From: Hericium rajendrae
Lineage: Eukaryota > Basidiomycota > Agaricomycetes > Russulales > Hericiaceae
Direction of reading: 5' to 3'
Assembly (NCBI GenBank): GCA_033439255.1
Contig: CM065878.1
Coordinates: 2,976,001-3,040,000 of the forward strand
Length of the DNA stretch: 64,000 nucleotides
In this document: in pieces, positions 47,825-60,973 of the stretch
Layout of the letters: every line of letters starts with the position of its first letter
How positions within the stretch are numbered: position 1 is the first letter of the stretch
Notes under the pieces: model-generated
What the model saw: the letters and a program-made list of their open reading frames with translations, nothing else
Databases searched by the model: none
What the model was told of the DNA's origin: nothing
Program-made: the position numbers and the translations under genes

Positions 47825-50573
47825 TCAATCCACCGATACCCTCCTCGAACTCTTTGACGCCTCCGTAGCACCGAGCCTCCGCAGTCGTTCGCGAAATCCG
47901 ACCTTCTTCTCCACCACCTTTGCCTCGTGCTCGAAGCTCCGGGACTTCTTAATGCCTCTCACCTGCGCAGGTGCATCAGGTGGCTGTTTCGTCGCCTTGT
48001 TCTTCGACGTCGAGTTGCCCTGAGAAAGGACAATATCCGCCGCAGCCCGGACGGCGGTAACGAGTGTCTGTCGACCTTCTTCTCCACGTCCCGGCGCGCC
48101 TCGATGGCGTCGACGACAACGATGGCCTTCGCAGCAGGGGACATGCTCGACGGATGCGTGCCGTGTGGAGAAGGAGAGTGCGTCACGCTCTTAAGATTCG
48201 GCGTCGAATTCGAAGACGGGCCGCGGGGTGCGGCGGGGCGTCGCGCGAGTGCGGGATCGGAGCCGTTCTTGGGACGGGAGGATGCAGGCGTCGATGGTGG
48301 CATCTGGCTCGACGGAGAACCTGTCCCGATGTTGACGAGCACCCAGCCCTGGTTATCAGTAACATGGGCGGGCTGAGCTGTGTGAGCTGGTCTGTGTGGT
48401 TCGTGCTCATGGACGGGCTGAGCTCTGTGAGCTGGTCTGTGTGTTTCCTGCTCGTGGCTCGGATGATGAAGGGGCACAGGAGGCTCCTTCTCCTTCCCCT
48501 TGTCAAGCCTATGTGAGAAGTCTCCGACGACCGCAGCTTCACTATTGCGCCCAACCATGGGGTGAACGACCTTTGGTGCAGCGACCTTCACTTCATGTCG
48601 CTCGGGATCGTTCTCGCGCTGGTGCGATCCGGGCCGATCGAAATCCCTTCGTCGAGGAGACTCCGATGCAGAACGATAAGTGCTGCCACCTGCAGCTTGC
48701 TGCACCTCTTCTCTCGGGTCCTCGACGACTGGGCTCACCCAGCCACCTGGAAGATGAGGCTCTCGCGAGACAGCCCCGTTCTTCTCGTGATCTGGACCTG
48801 TCCACTTGATGGGGATCTCACAGGTTTGCCCCGTGTTAGAGCTGAATGCTGAATCGCGGAATGCGCCTGGACTGAGGAGGGGCGGCGTCAGATTACCTGG
48901 CATATGTGATTGGGAGTGCGGCGAGTGGGACGAAGAGCTGCCAGAATGTGAATGACCTGGATCGCCACTAGATGAGGGAGTTGGATGTGGGCGGCTTGCA
49001 GGCCCTGTATGTCGCGGAGCCATGTCTGCTGACGACGAGGCCGGGTGCGTCATGTTGTGTTTTGTATGGGTATGGTGTGGCGCGGTGGGGCCTATCGCGG
49101 CAGAATGTGGAGTGGCCGGGTCTTCTGGATGCTTAGGAGGGAAAGACGGGAAGTACGGATTGTGCCCGCTAGGGGATGCTGTATAGAAGACAGTAGGGCT
49201 GGTTCGTGGGGGCGCCGCCTGATGGGTAGCTGGATAACCCTCCGCGGGGGATGGGATGGGCTGGAATTTGTGTGTGCCTATGCCCGTCATGTCGACAGCA
49301 CTGCCAACAGTACTGGCCATCGTAGCGCGAATGAGCTCCTCCGACGTACGATGCATGATCGTATGTCCATCTTCAGGGGGTAGGTTCTCATGTGACGAGT
49401 TGGATAGTCTGATCGATTCGGGCAGCTTAGCCCTCGGCGCAGGCTTGCGCAGAATGCCATGATGTTGCGGTATGACAGGAGGATGCTGGCGGATTGCTGC
49501 GGTATCACTGGCAGAGCGAGCATGGCCAGGGCCCCGCGCGAACACGTCACCTTGAGTAGTCAAGGCGAATGCTCCAGCGCCGGACGCCTTTGGATCAGAC
49601 ACGGCCGCTCTTCGCACTTCTGCCGTGGAATGATTCGGACTCGAGATGGTCGACTCTGAACTTGGAGTATGAGCGGGGCCGGTGAAAATCCAAAGGTCCT
49701 TGACACGCGAAGGATTCTCAAGTGACAAGGATGTCAACAACGTAAACCCGTAGGAGTCGAGAGAGCTAAGCAGACTGATGACATGGCGAAGAGAATCTGT
49801 TGCGAACGTATCCTGCTTGAACCCTGCGGAAGAGAAGTAATGAATATGGTAGTGCTGAGAATAGAGCGAGAGTAGATGATACATTTGTAGCCCTTCAGCT
49901 TGAACTCGTAAACGTTGTTGCCTGCTGCCTTCTCTGAAACGACACGGCGAGGGCATGAGCCACGCACAGTTTTCAGAATAGCAGGGGTAGAATGGAGTGG
50001 GGGAGAAATGACACGCAGTGTGTTAGAGTTGGGGAAAGAGAGTGCGAACAACGTCTGCGTGACGTGAGGAGAACATGTGGTCACCGACTCGTTGCCGACG
50101 CCTTGAATAACAGATGTGGACGCCTTGGGAGAGTGGGAAGGAGGAGTATTAGGTCTTGAGAATGTCATGATTAGGCGGTCGTCTTGTTCGCGGCCGTAGT
50201 CTATGGTAGACAGAAAATGGTAACCGTTCTGTAGAATGATACTCAAGAGGTCGATGAGCAGTCTCTCAGACTGGACACGTCTGGGATTGTTCCAAGGCTT
50301 TCCAAGGAGAGCGAATTCGTAAAGGTCCTCGGCTGTATCCTCGCGGTACTGAAGTATCAATTGCCGGAGTTCCAGATGTCTCCGGAAAGCAGCCGCTACA
50401 GGCGGCGGAAACCCATAGGCCCTGATGAAGGCGGAGCCCGAAAGGGTGAGTACAGAGAATGAGGACGTGATACGGTCGTCGGGTCTAAACTCAGGTCTTG
50501 GAACGAACTGTGAGTCGGATGACGATGTTGGCATAGGTGCTAGATTGAGCGGATGTGGGAGTAGGTGAGCCAT
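47825..50573 (-). CDS. Large, mostly disordered protein of unknown function, 896 aa
   Basis: Exons 50573-49883 and 49823-47825. The N-terminal 280 residues are ordered, split by the intron (RITSSFSVLTLSGSAFIRAY, ERLLIDLLSIILQNGYHF, NVYEFKLKGYKWFKQDTF, SLDSYGFTLLTSLSLE). The rest is S/P/H-rich with an imperfect tandem repeat HRPAHRAQP / HRPAHTAQP near residue 740, then GWVLVNIG and a basic coiled C-terminus (KVVEKKVGFRERLRRL). One C is missing at 48047-48049; without it the protein would end early in an artificial Arg-rich tail. The corrected sum is 2691 nt. No known domain recognised. Confidence 0.75.
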
Positions 50574-52287
50574 GGCGGCTGGCTAATCAAAGCTAATGAT
50601 GGACGACAAAATCGATGTCAGTAAGATGGCATGGACCGAAGACAGCGGAGAAGTGAAAGATAGAAAGGGCGTAGAGGAGTTGTGACGAGGAGAGCATCCT
50701 GCTGGCCAACGCACGCAAAATTAATCGTAAGGGCTACAACACGTTGGCCCACACGTTGACGTCACAACGCTAAGCGAGGCTGATTCAACGGTTTCTTCGC
50801 GTCTCCAACGAGGCTCACATGCCTTGACCACTCTGCACCATCTTCATCTTGTGCACGCCGACAGCTCGCTCTTCGTCATATATCGTAGACAACATGGACT
50901 TCGATTCCGTTTGCTTCGTAAAGAAACAAATGCACCGAGTTGCCAATACACCACCTGCTTTTGGGCGCATCAATGTGAGCGGCTCATCTAGATGTAACTT
51001 GTAAACCTGTGCATCAGATACCGCACTCCTTCACGGTCAGAGAGCGTGTCAAGGCATGTGCATACAGCACATGAGAAGAGACGAGACTATGAAAAAGCCT
51101 GGGCCACGTATCCAAATGCAGGAAGTTGAAAGGACACAGGGTACGTGTATAGAGCCATTTTATTAGATCCGACAGGACTATCCGACGGAGTGTTCCTCAT
51201 GTGAACATTCCCTACCAAGGAAATTAACATGGCTTCGAAGCACCGCGGTCCAGGACTTGTAGGGCCTCCTGGTCGGGGAAGTCAACGGCGCGTCAAATAG
51301 CTCGAATATACGGACATTGATAGACCACTTCCGATACAAACAACTCCATGTGGTCAACACGCTTCCCAGAGAGATATACTGACGCCTACACGGATCATGC
51401 GCTCACTCCCTCGTTACGAGCATTCTCGAACAGAATTTCAGAAGAACAGCGCAAGCAGAACCTTCATTGGAGTCGCCGTTTGCGAGGCAGTTCCTCATGC
51501 GGAAGGTTCAATGCTTTGCTGGGAACAAGGAGCTTGGAATAGTATCCCAACTGCCTCCGCAGAGCGGCCGGCGGATAGCGAATTAACATCCAGCCGGGTT
51601 CGCTGGCACGGCACCGACTATCGTCCTCCAAATGGCGCCTTCGCGAAGGCAGAGGGCAGGAAAGTTGAGCGGCGTTCCATTGGTACCTATGGCGGAATTG
51701 AAAACGCTGTGTCCCATGTGCTGTGGGATCGACGGCGAATCTAGCGGTCTCTGGACTTCGTATCTCTCCGAGCGCTGAGTTGAGCGAAATGCTAGTAAGT
51801 CGTACGACTTCTGGTTCGAAGCGAAGCCAGGAGGCTCGCAGTCGGGAGTGGAAGCCTTCCATCGGCCAGGACCCAGCACGTATGTAACTCACCGAAGAGA
51901 ATTTGCCAGCTTCCAGCGCTTTGAAGTCGAAAGAAGCCTATCATGCAACGTGACTTCTCACAAGATTCCGTATCTGCGTCTGCATTACAGTGCAGAGGTG
52001 GTGCAGAGGTACACAGGACTCTAAGCATGCTGAAACAGTGTTGAAGGAGGCTGAAGTAGAATGTTGATGTTCTCGCGATGAAAGGAATCGACCATCCGCT
52101 AGCCCGGGCCGGCGCGACCGTGCCCGCGGGTGGCGGGCCAGCGGGCCGCTCTGAAGACAAGGTGACCGTGCTCTCTCGATTCTACCGACGCTCGTATTTA
52201 GAGATGAGCTGACGATGCGATGGCAGAGATACCTCCTCTCTTCCACCCCCGATTATACTGCAGATTACGCTTCTTGAAACTACCAAG
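50574..52287. other. 1.7-kb intergenic region
   Basis: It holds the promoter of the disordered-protein gene at the left and of the oxidoreductase at the right. Between them only the possible small gene at 50894-51129 shows coding character. Open frames at 51397-52160 on both strands overlap each other and have no recognised features. Confidence 0.45.
50894..51129 (+). CDS. Possible small two-exon gene
   Basis: ATG at 50894 follows a reasonable leader and gives MDFDSVCFVKKQMHRVAN then TPPAFGRIN up to a gtgagc donor at 50975; an acceptor (catcag) lies at about 51017. The direct splice reads a further 18 residues to a stop at 51074. The alternative frame of the second exon reads SRSESVSRHVHTAHEKRR then DYEKAWATYPNAGS to 51129 and looks more protein-like, which would need one indel. 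Weak evidence; it could be chance. Confidence 0.25.
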
Positions 52288-54231
52288 ATGTCCGCAGAAA
52301 AGAAATTGAATGTGTTGATGTGTGAGTAGGCTAATCTCGCGGCTTCGTGCCTTGCTATGGCTGAAGAGAAGATTGAATGAATGAACCATCAGGTGGTACC
52401 GTAAGCATCTAGACGGAAATTATGTCGACCTGTGTATTAAGTGTGTTTCAGGGAGAGTACACAACCGGATGGACAGGATCGGGAGCCTCCAAATCGGACA
52501 AGAAGGTACGCACGTTGCCATTGACATCCGCAACTTCGCGCTGATCAAAGCCGGGCAGATTGGTGTCAGTCCAAACAAAAATGTATTGAATCGTAGCTCT
52601 TCCTGACGTCTGCTGTTTCATGCAGGTCGTTGGCTTGACGCTGTTTGATCTGCGCAGGTTGGGCAAAGTGCGCCTACGACCTTGATATAGCCGAGGAGTT
52701 GCTAAATGCACATATCGCATCTTAGGTGGACAAGCTTGGTATGGTCGGCGTAAACGGAGGCAAGTTCCCGGCCATCCGACAGCATCTTCAGGAGAACATC
52801 GCGAATGTCTATAAGGATTTGGATATCACGTACGCCGCGGTGTTCATTTCAGTCGGGCCCATTGTTGTTCTGATACAAATTAGCTTTGACGCTTTCCCAG
52901 AAGAAAACCAGGTGGACCCGCAGGCTTGTAGGCGTTATTACTTCCTGGCCTGCGGGCTGGTATCTCATCTTGATGCATTGCAGATAAAGCGGCGATTGAC
53001 AAGCTATCACCTGGCGACGCTGTCATCATTTTCACTCCTGATAGTAAGTCGTTATTAGAACAATTATTGCCTGGGCTCACAGAAGACATCAGGCACTCAC
53101 TATCCTATCGCTCGCTACGCCATCGAACATAAGCTCCACGTTCTCGTCACCAAGCCAGCGACGCAGCTGCTTTCCCACCATCTTGACCTGATTGATCTAG
53201 CTAAGAAAAATGAAGTCGTGTGCCTCGTTGAGCATCACAAACGGTGTGTCTCCGATTCCTATCTTCCATAAAAAGAGTCAGTTCTCACACTGTCGGCCAA
53301 GGTATGACCCGGTGTACAGCGACGCTCGCGCTCGTGCTGCGACGCTTGGCGAGTTCAACTTCTTCAACGCATGGATGAGCCAGCCAAAGAGCCAGCTGGA
53401 GACCTTCCGCGCCTGGGCAGGCAAGGACTCCGACATCAGGTGCGACCGCTCCGCGCCTTCCTTCCACAGCACTCACACGCCGCGGCAGCTATTACCTCTC
53501 GTCACATCACATCGACATCTGCTGCTGGATCCTGCAGAACCGCGCCGTGCCCACGCGCGTCGTCGCGAGCGCGGCGACCGGCATCGCCACGAGCGAGCCG
53601 TACAACTGCGTGCCTCAGACGGAGGACACCATCACGCTGCTCGTCGACTGGCAGTCCATCAAGAGCCCCGCGCACCGCGGCACGGCCGTGTACACTGCGT
53701 CGTGGACCGCGCCGCTCAAGGCTGGCGTGCACTCCGCACACACTGGTATTACATGGGCGAAAAGGTGCGCATGCCATCCCATTTGATCGCGCGCTGCCGG
53801 CAGCGGTCTGGTGCTGATGAGATCTTTAATTAAAGGGCGACATCAATGTCGACCAGGCTCATCGTGGGTACGACGTCACCGTCGACGACACCGGCAAGGC
53901 GTGGTACAACCCGTTCTAGTAAGCCCCTTCTCCCGCACCTGTATCACAGGATCTCATCACACGCACGTGCAGCATGAAGTACTCGCCGAGCGAGAGCGGG
54001 CACTTTGACGGGCAGCGCGGGTATGGCTACGTGTCGATCGAGAAGTTCATCGACGCGGCGCGGAGCGTCAACGCGGGGCAGGCACAGCCGGGCGACTTCG
54101 ACAAGCACGGATTGCCGACCATCGCAAACACGGTGCTGACGACCGCGATCCTCAACGCAGGGCGCATCAGCCTCGACGAGAAGCGCGCGGTGGGCATCAG
54201 AAAGGACGGCGAGCAGTGGGTGCTCGAATGA
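52288..54231 (+). CDS. Gfo/Idh/MocA oxidoreductase, D-galacturonate-reductase-like
   Basis: NAD(P)-dependent sugar-acid oxidoreductase; the closest family I recall is the basidiomycete D-galacturonate reductase, used in pectin breakdown. Twelve exons, the second only 8 nt (52393-52400), which completes the nucleotide-binding [19 protein letters not shown]. Later landmarks: [48 protein letters not shown], the substrate-domain motif [32 protein letters not shown] and [12 protein letters not shown]. One base is missing within 53736-53743, between GVHSA and HWYYMGEK; the corrected total is 1254 nt, 417 aa. Cytosolic, no signal peptide. Substrate assignment is by memory only. Confidence 0.82.
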
Positions 54232-55713
54232 GCGCATTAGGCATTATGAACGGTACGGGGAGTTCCTGATGCCGTTGACTTTAGAGTAGTGTTGGCGCAA
54301 TCTGTATGACGAAATGTAAGTTGTGGAGGACAGCAAAGCGATACAATGTAATTGCGATATCACCGGTTCCGGATTTAACTTGTCTCAACGCATGCGTTGT
54401 TGCGCGTGATCCTGATACATATATATGCGTGCCGTAACTCGTCCCGTCGCGAGAGCCAAGGCAGGGTCGACCCGTAATCCCCGGAGCAGATGGTGTTCTT
54501 ATCATGAAATTCCAGGCGCCAATCTGGAAAGCTTGATGGACAGGCCTCAACTACGGGCGCCGTCTATCATATGGTAAAATCACGCAAGAGATGCTAACTC
54601 ACCGGGACAGCAGCATTTCGGAATGAACATGGACTTCTGACGTCCATGATCAACTCCGCATACATGTGTGCAGCGGAAGGACGGCCTGGTACCTGAGTCA
54701 GAAGGCGATGCCTTATTCGTGGTAGGCGGATTTTTGGAATGGAAGGACCAGGCTCGCATCGCTCGCGCGGATGTCGGGCAAGGTTGGGCGCCAGGAGTTC
54801 GTCATGGGTGAACACTGCTGCTTGTTATCTCTTCATGCATGACGGTTGCGATCAGGAACATTTGTATTGTAGCCCGGTGCTCTGCTGCGATATGGTGATG
54901 ACACGCCCTTCAGGCGAATGAAGTAAGGACGACAGTAAATGCGGGGAATCGGAAGACGACTGAAAGACGGTGTTGCAACATGACATTGTGAAATTATGGG
55001 ACAGTGCGCGAAAAGTGGAATGAAAATGATGGGCAGATGATCGTTCGGATGATTGTGGATGAGGAGAAAAAGTGTAAAGGTAGATGCTAACGCCGCCATG
55101 CAATGAGAGACTGTAGTCGACGACCGAGAAATGAAATAGGTATGGTAATGAAGAATAAAATAAAAGTCTTGCGAAAATACTAAAAAAGTGAGATAGGCTG
55201 TCGACCCCATCGCGTGAAAAATAGGAGAGAGAATAAGGGATGTAATGGGGGTAACGAAGATGAGGTTTGCATAAGGAGAAGAGAATGAATGATGGTGATG
55301 ATGCGCGAGGGGACCGCCGAAACTCACAAACCCTACACGATAGAAGACGGAGAAACCGAGATATCTGGGTGAGCATGCCGCTGGTTGTACATTGAAGACA
55401 AAGGAGTCAAAGATATACAGTGACGGTACCGTCTGTCGAAGCTCGCCCTTCTCGGTGGGTTATGTGCGCTCCGTGGAGGATAGTGATGATAGATGAGACC
55501 AGACAGTGCAAAAGAGAGAATGCATGGATGATGGGACTTGCTGGGACACAAATTGCACGAAGTTGATGTTGTCGACGACGACGTGTATGGTGATACATTT
55601 TGACACAGTGAGATGATGAATGTGATGAAAGGCGACAAGAGACGTTGCCGTACGCAGACAACAGGTGGTCGGGGAGGAATGGACGAAGGCGTGCCCGCCA
55701 AAATTTTGAACAC
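54232..55713. other. 1.5-kb intergenic region
   Basis: It holds 3' flanks of the oxidoreductase (plus) and cyclin (minus) genes. The minus strand is pyrimidine-rich from 54850 to 55710, giving long meaningless frames; it may be a long cyclin 3' UTR. No RNA gene recognised. Confidence 0.5.
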
Positions 55714-57226
55714 CTATGATACCATCGCGCGGGGAGAAACGATGTTATTGTTGAGGTTGTGAAGGGCCGGGCGACCGAATGCGACGAAGTCGTGTGGAAG
55801 ATACTGCTCAGATGCTGCCTCCGTCCGCTTATTGACCACCACCTCGAATTTGGGCGACGACAGATTCTCTTTGTCACTCTCCGACATGACGGAGCTTGAG
55901 AATGGGTCGCTCGAGAAGCATGGACTTGTTGGGGTGGCAGGCATGTCATCCGATAAATCTGATGCGCTCGTTGTAGCGCTGGTAGGTGTGCTGATGGTGG
56001 AGACGACAGAGCGATTCGGCGTGATGGGCAACGACAAGAGCGGCTGGCGAACAAACCGCCCACCCTGGAGATAGTACTGCACAACGAACGTCGCCGCCTT
56101 GGAATAGAAGGCGTACGAGTATTTCTTGACGAGGGTTTCTGAGAGGTCGTTGACATGCTTGGCGAGGCGGGTGTCCAGAAACTCGACGATCTCCAAACAC
56201 TCCTCCGTCTCCTCGAAGATTCGTCGCCCCTTGCCGCACAGATAGCGCGCAAGCGTAAGAGAACCAAGGGCAATGGAAGACGGCGGAAATTTGACAAATT
56301 CGCGATAGAAAAGCGTGATTTCCATCAGGAACCGCGCTACATGCTGAACCCTGGGCTCTTCCATGTATGGAACGCAACACATAATGCGAAGCCAAGCCTC
56401 GGCTGTCGGATGCCCTAAGTGTCCACTGGATTGTTGCAAGGACGTGGCCTTCCATCTGGATAAATGCGGATTCGTCGTATGCCTCACGGCAGTAATGGAC
56501 GAGCTCTTGGACTGTCGGCACTCGCTCCTTCGCATCCTCGAACTTGGCTGCGATCCAAAGGGCGGCACATCCAACGAGTTGATAGTGTTTGATGTATACG
56601 ATGCGGCGGGACACGTAACGGTCGACGATGTTCAACGTGAGGTAAAGCGTTTCTGGGCGGAGCCGAAACGTAAAATGAAGTTCCACCAGAAACTCCACGA
56701 GACAAGGGCGCATATGCCACTTGATTTCCGGCTGCTGGTCCATCGATGTCGTCGAGCCCATGGTATAGCGCTAGGGAAACGTAAATTTGTGTAAAAATAA
56801 TTCGGCAGGCGAAAGAAAAAGACGACGAACCTCCATCTCGTGCATGTAGTATCGGATCTCATCTCGGTATTCCTCCTCGAGGAGGACGCCTTCTTTCCGA
56901 AGGGCGGCAAGCTGCAGCTCGCGTTGGCGCTGGAGAAGCATCTCAACCTTAGCGGCGGCTCGCGGAGATTTGCGCGCAATGGCAGTGACATAGCCGACAG
57001 GAGATTGTTGCTTCCGTGATTTGGAGATACCATGGGGAGAAGGACGCTTCTTAGGATAGACGGAAGTGCGGGAGGAAGACCTGGAGGTGGAGGTTGCGTC
57101 CTTCATGTTGAGAGAGAGAGAAATCAGATCGGAGGGGGGTACGACTGATAGAGGACTGGATGTAGGAGGGCGATAAGAAGATTCAGAGTTAGCACAGGTC
57201 GTGTCCAGAACGGCGGAAGAAGACAT
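55714..57226 (-). CDS. G1-type cyclin (CLN/Puc1-like)
   Basis: Regulatory subunit of the cell-cycle CDK. Exons 57226-56831 and 56770-55714. A basic, disordered N-terminus (YPKKRPSPHGISKSRKQQ) leads into EEYRDEIRYYMHEME and the cyclin box: WHMRPCLVEFLVELHFTF, LYLTLNIVDRYVSRRIV, HYQLVGCAALWIAAKFED, RVPTVQELVHYC and QMEGHVLATIQWTL, then GHPTAEAWLRI. The paired VSRR / HYQLVGC / AKFED pattern fits the CLN/Puc1 group better than mitotic B cyclins. A second cyclin fold follows (LMEITLFYREFVKF, ARYLCGKGRR). The tail is S/T/P-rich with KENLSSPKFEV, as in phospho-regulated cyclins. An extra base at 56416 breaks the frame between TL and GHP; corrected length 483 aa. Confidence 0.88.
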
Positions 57227-57906
57227 GATTAAGAGATATTAAGATGCGTCTCGAGCGTACAAACAGCGTCCCATAAGACAGACGAGCGAGTACTGGCAAA
57301 CAACAGCAGACGTGCCGGGCGTGCAAGAATTGGCAGAGGCGTGCAAGACGCAGTGGGAGTAAAGAAGAAAGAGCGCGGGTTCGCACATGAAAAGGGCAGA
57401 GCAACAGGCATCCATCTAGACAACGACTTAGTCTCGGGATCGAGCGCCGCAGACATCTAAGCATCGCCCGGGAACCTCGATCATTGGTCGTACAAGAACA
57501 AGAAGACTCACGAGAAGCAAGACGGGCAGTGTTATGCAACGGGCGACCGTTTGGGCACGACGGGCGAGTGGGGATAGTGGGAGATGTGGCGAGTGTGTAC
57601 GACGGTTAAGTGGACACACAAGGATATGTGGCAGCGCCTAATACAATGGTGGTTGTGAGCATAGAAGGTCGTCAAGGGAATGAAGGGATAAGGAGAGAGA
57701 AACGTCGACGAGCAAGGCGTCGTCGTGAGAGACACAATGCGAAAACCAGCGCCCGAAATATAAGGGCGCCGACCAGCCGGATCCCATCAAAGACGGGGCG
57801 ACGGGCAGCGTGAACAATACGACTCTCCCCCGTCGGCCGTTAGCCGACATCGATCATCCTGCCATCTCATTTCAAGGCGCCCAGTCCCTCATCCCAGGGC
57901 AGCAGT
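57227..57906. promoter_or_regulatory. Promoter / 5' leader region of the cyclin gene
   Basis: The 680 bp contain several short minus-strand ATG frames (for example 57229-57456 and 57189-57539) that could act as upstream ORFs if the transcript starts far upstream, a feature known for G1 cyclins. No direct evidence of transcription start. Confidence 0.4.
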
Positions 57907-58770
57907 CTACGCACTGCTAGACTCCCAGCTAGACCCGAATGGACCACCCCTCAATAAACATGCAACGATAACCACGCGCTCTTCGTCTCTTGCAAATTCG
58001 ACACCATCACCAGAATGGAATGCACTGCTTGCACTGGGTCCAAGATTGCGGACATCGATAATGGCACCGAGCACGCGCACCCGTATTGATGGCCCCGGAC
58101 GCCTTTCCACGTTTCCCACGCCCCACGTTCCTCGACGCCGCCTCCCCTCAATGACGTACAATGAGCTCTCACCTCTAAATCGTGGACCAACAACTGTAGT
58201 CCGGGCGAGTGTCGAGTGCTGCGTGTCACGTCTGTCCTCAGCATTCGCCCACTCGATCATAATACGCTGTCACTCACCAACAACGATATCAGGGATGCTG
58301 ACAGCTTCAAAGTTCCGTCTACTGTATCATCCCAGTGTCAGCTGCTTTGATCCACTCTCGTCGATCAACAATTGCCACTCACGAGGGTAGATCGCGGTGT
58401 CGACTGAGGCAGTGGATGCGTCGGGACCGCGGTGTAGGTAGGGATAGAGAAGATTAAAGACAGTCGATTAGGTGTAGGGTGCTGGATAAGCTGAACGGGT
58501 AGCGAAAGGCTGGGGTCAAGAGAAAGAAAGGACTGGTTGAGCTGGTTGCTAGTCTATCGGTTGCAGGGAGACGAAACGTTTGAAGCCACAGTGTGAAAGA
58601 AGCCAAGCGAGATGCAGGGCGTTCACAGAGCTGACCTCGAAATGCCAACGGTGAGCAGATGGAGGTCGGGGAAGGGGGAAGAGTTTGTCGCGTTTATCGC
58701 AAACGCTGCCTTTGAGGATCGGGGCGAGTTCTACAATGTGCAAGGGGCGTGCATCAACTAGTAATGGCAT
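57907..58770 (-). CDS. Possible unknown protein, 214 aa (four-exon model)
   Basis: Exons 58770-58636, 58553-58383, 58304-58278 (27 nt) and 58218-57907 are all phase 0 and sum to 645 nt. The first reads MPLLVDARPLHIVELAPI then RPPSAHRWHFE; the second TSNQLNQSFLSLDPSLSL then VQLIQHPTPNRLSLIFSI; the last ARTTVVGPRFRGESSLYV, RRGTWGVGNVERRPGP and SIRVRVLGAIIDVRN. The first and last exons look like genuine protein; the 27-nt exon is the least certain. No family recognised. Confidence 0.45.
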
Positions 58771-60973
58771 TCCTTGTTTCTCGGTGATATTGGCCCTGTA
58801 ATCTACGGTGTGAAACTTTCACCACGTTGTCCTGCCTGCAGGCAGAGCATGTCAGTGATTCGCCCATAAGCGTGATAGTTATGTAAGGTCTTTCTATTGT
58901 CTCGTGCTGATTCTTGCGTCCTTCAAAACCGCCTTCCGTCCATCGACGTCTGCTTCTTACGGCGCCATCCAGCGCTGTGTGCAGCCCATTGCAGACCCTC
59001 CAAAACACTCTGCGAACGATGTTGGGAGAGCCGTTTACTTACAGGCCACAACGCTGGCTCTTCGGCCCACCGGTCCACTGTAAAGGATATCTGAGATCGG
59101 GATCGGACGATCAGAATTCGATTAGCAAACCACGTCCGGTGAAAATCCAACCCTGCGGACGCTCGGTCCACCAAGGAGGTCCAGGGAGCCCACCCTGCTG
59201 GATGTTCACTCTACTTCAGTACGCCCTTCCATCAGTCACCTCTTATCGGCTACCCATCATGCCCTCTTCCATGCCTTGTCTTTCGCAGATTGGCATCGAC
59301 GTGACGCAGATGCTGTAAGTCCGACATCCCAAAAACCAAGCCGAGGAGCACCGTTGCCAATGGGGTGCCGAAGAGATGTGTTCCGTGTTCGAAGCTCATA
59401 TCGTATTCGTGAGACGCAAGCCGCCCGGAACGAAGAACTGCAACGGTACGAGCGGGCTGCCGCACCGTCTTACCACCAAGCCAGACATGGTGACGCCTAC
59501 ACACAGCGGGCGCGTGAATCAGCGGGATGCGGGATGCGCGGGAAGGCCGACGCGGATTTGGACAACCGAGGGCGAGTGCGGTGGATCTATTCTGGAATGC
59601 GCGCTGCTCTGCGCGCAATTCCGGATGCTATCACGCCAGCGCAGGTACGGAGAAATTCGAGATGAGAAAGGCAGATCGTGTCCATAAGCGTGCGCCGGTG
59701 AGAACGAGAGCGCCTGCAGAGGATCAGCTGCCTGGACGGGCCGACGTAAATAGGGAAGAAACACACCGACCATCGTGCACCTGATAGCGTTTTCAGGTCG
59801 TTACGGCGTCAATCACTTCATAGTCGCACGCGAGCTTCACCCTGAGAGAATGGCAACAATGGGGCCATATGTAACCACTTTTCTGTCGCTCTGATCGTTT
59901 TTTTTGCGCCACGCAGAGGTGGTCCCGGACGGAGGGAGACGAGTCAACGTTTGGACGAACGTGAGCGCGTCAATGCGAGTCGTCTTGGCGGGCCCTGGTG
60001 CGCCGAGACATGGAGATAGCAACTTCCCGATCTGGAACAAGCAAATACGTGTGGGCCACTTTGCCGGGTCACATCGAAGATCCTCAGATCTCAGATCGCT
60101 GACCACGCAGACGGCCCCGCAAAGGCTACACCGTGCCGTGCCGCACCTTCCATTTGCAGACAAGGTTGACAGCGCTTCTTTTCTGCTCGTATCAACGTGC
60201 TCCGCCTTTTCCTTCTTACATGCACATCTTCCAGCGAATGCCTGTCAGACGTTGCTTGCATTACTCTGTACATCACGCGCACCTTCTCCAGTGCACGAGA
60301 ATGACTGACGTTCTAGTCGTAGATGCAAATAATGGACTGCTCTTTAGGCAGAACTTGCTTTTCAGGCAGAACTTTGACAATGAAATGGCAATGACTTGAG
60401 CTTTCAGTTCCTGTACGCCATTCCCTCAAACAATCAGGGCAGCCGAAACATACGGCCTTCTTAGCCTATCTCCTGAGTTGTTCACGCACCTGTAACTGAT
60501 TGTCATCGGCCGGGACAATCGGCCAGGTCTTAGCCTCGAATGAAGTCATCTAGGAGCCTTAACCTTCAGCTTCAACCTTCAGGCATTTATCAGACGTCAG
60601 GAGCGGAGTAGAAGCACTGGACCAAGGCATCGGAAGGCATCCCATGAATGCATAGGTTTACGGTCCAAATAAGACACAGGGTGCGGAGACTCGGAGATAC
60701 CGCAGCCGATTCTCGTTCACTCGTCACCCGACGAGCCTCGACCAACTTAAAAGTAAATCGCCACGGCCTGCGGCGGCGTGCGGGCATCGCGATCGCCCGC
60801 GGGCAGCGTGCTCTCATTACTACATGCGGTGTACATTTGAAAATACGTGTTCTCATGATGGCGCAAGGGACAAAAAATCGAAAAGTCACAGCGAAAGGAA
60901 AGTGGTGCGGGGCACAAACAGTCCGACTAACAAGAGGATATGCTACAGGTCAACACCAAGGAGGGAACAGCGT
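58771..60973. other. 2.2-kb gene-free region
   Basis: No frame shows conserved motifs or a consistent splice structure; open frames on both strands overlap. A short direct repeat (aggcagaactt at 60346 and 60364, period 18 bp) is present. It could hold a non-coding transcript or decayed gene, but nothing supports either. Confidence 0.5.

Noticed and set aside
54833-55376. Hydrophobic minus-strand frames (164-174 codons) that look like membrane proteins
   Set aside because: Arise from a pyrimidine-rich stretch next to the cyclin 3' end; two overlapping frames look alike and neither has splice or start context.
58771-60973. Possible hidden gene in the 2.2-kb gap
   Set aside because: Several frames were read on both strands; none gives motif, consistent splice phases or a plausible start.
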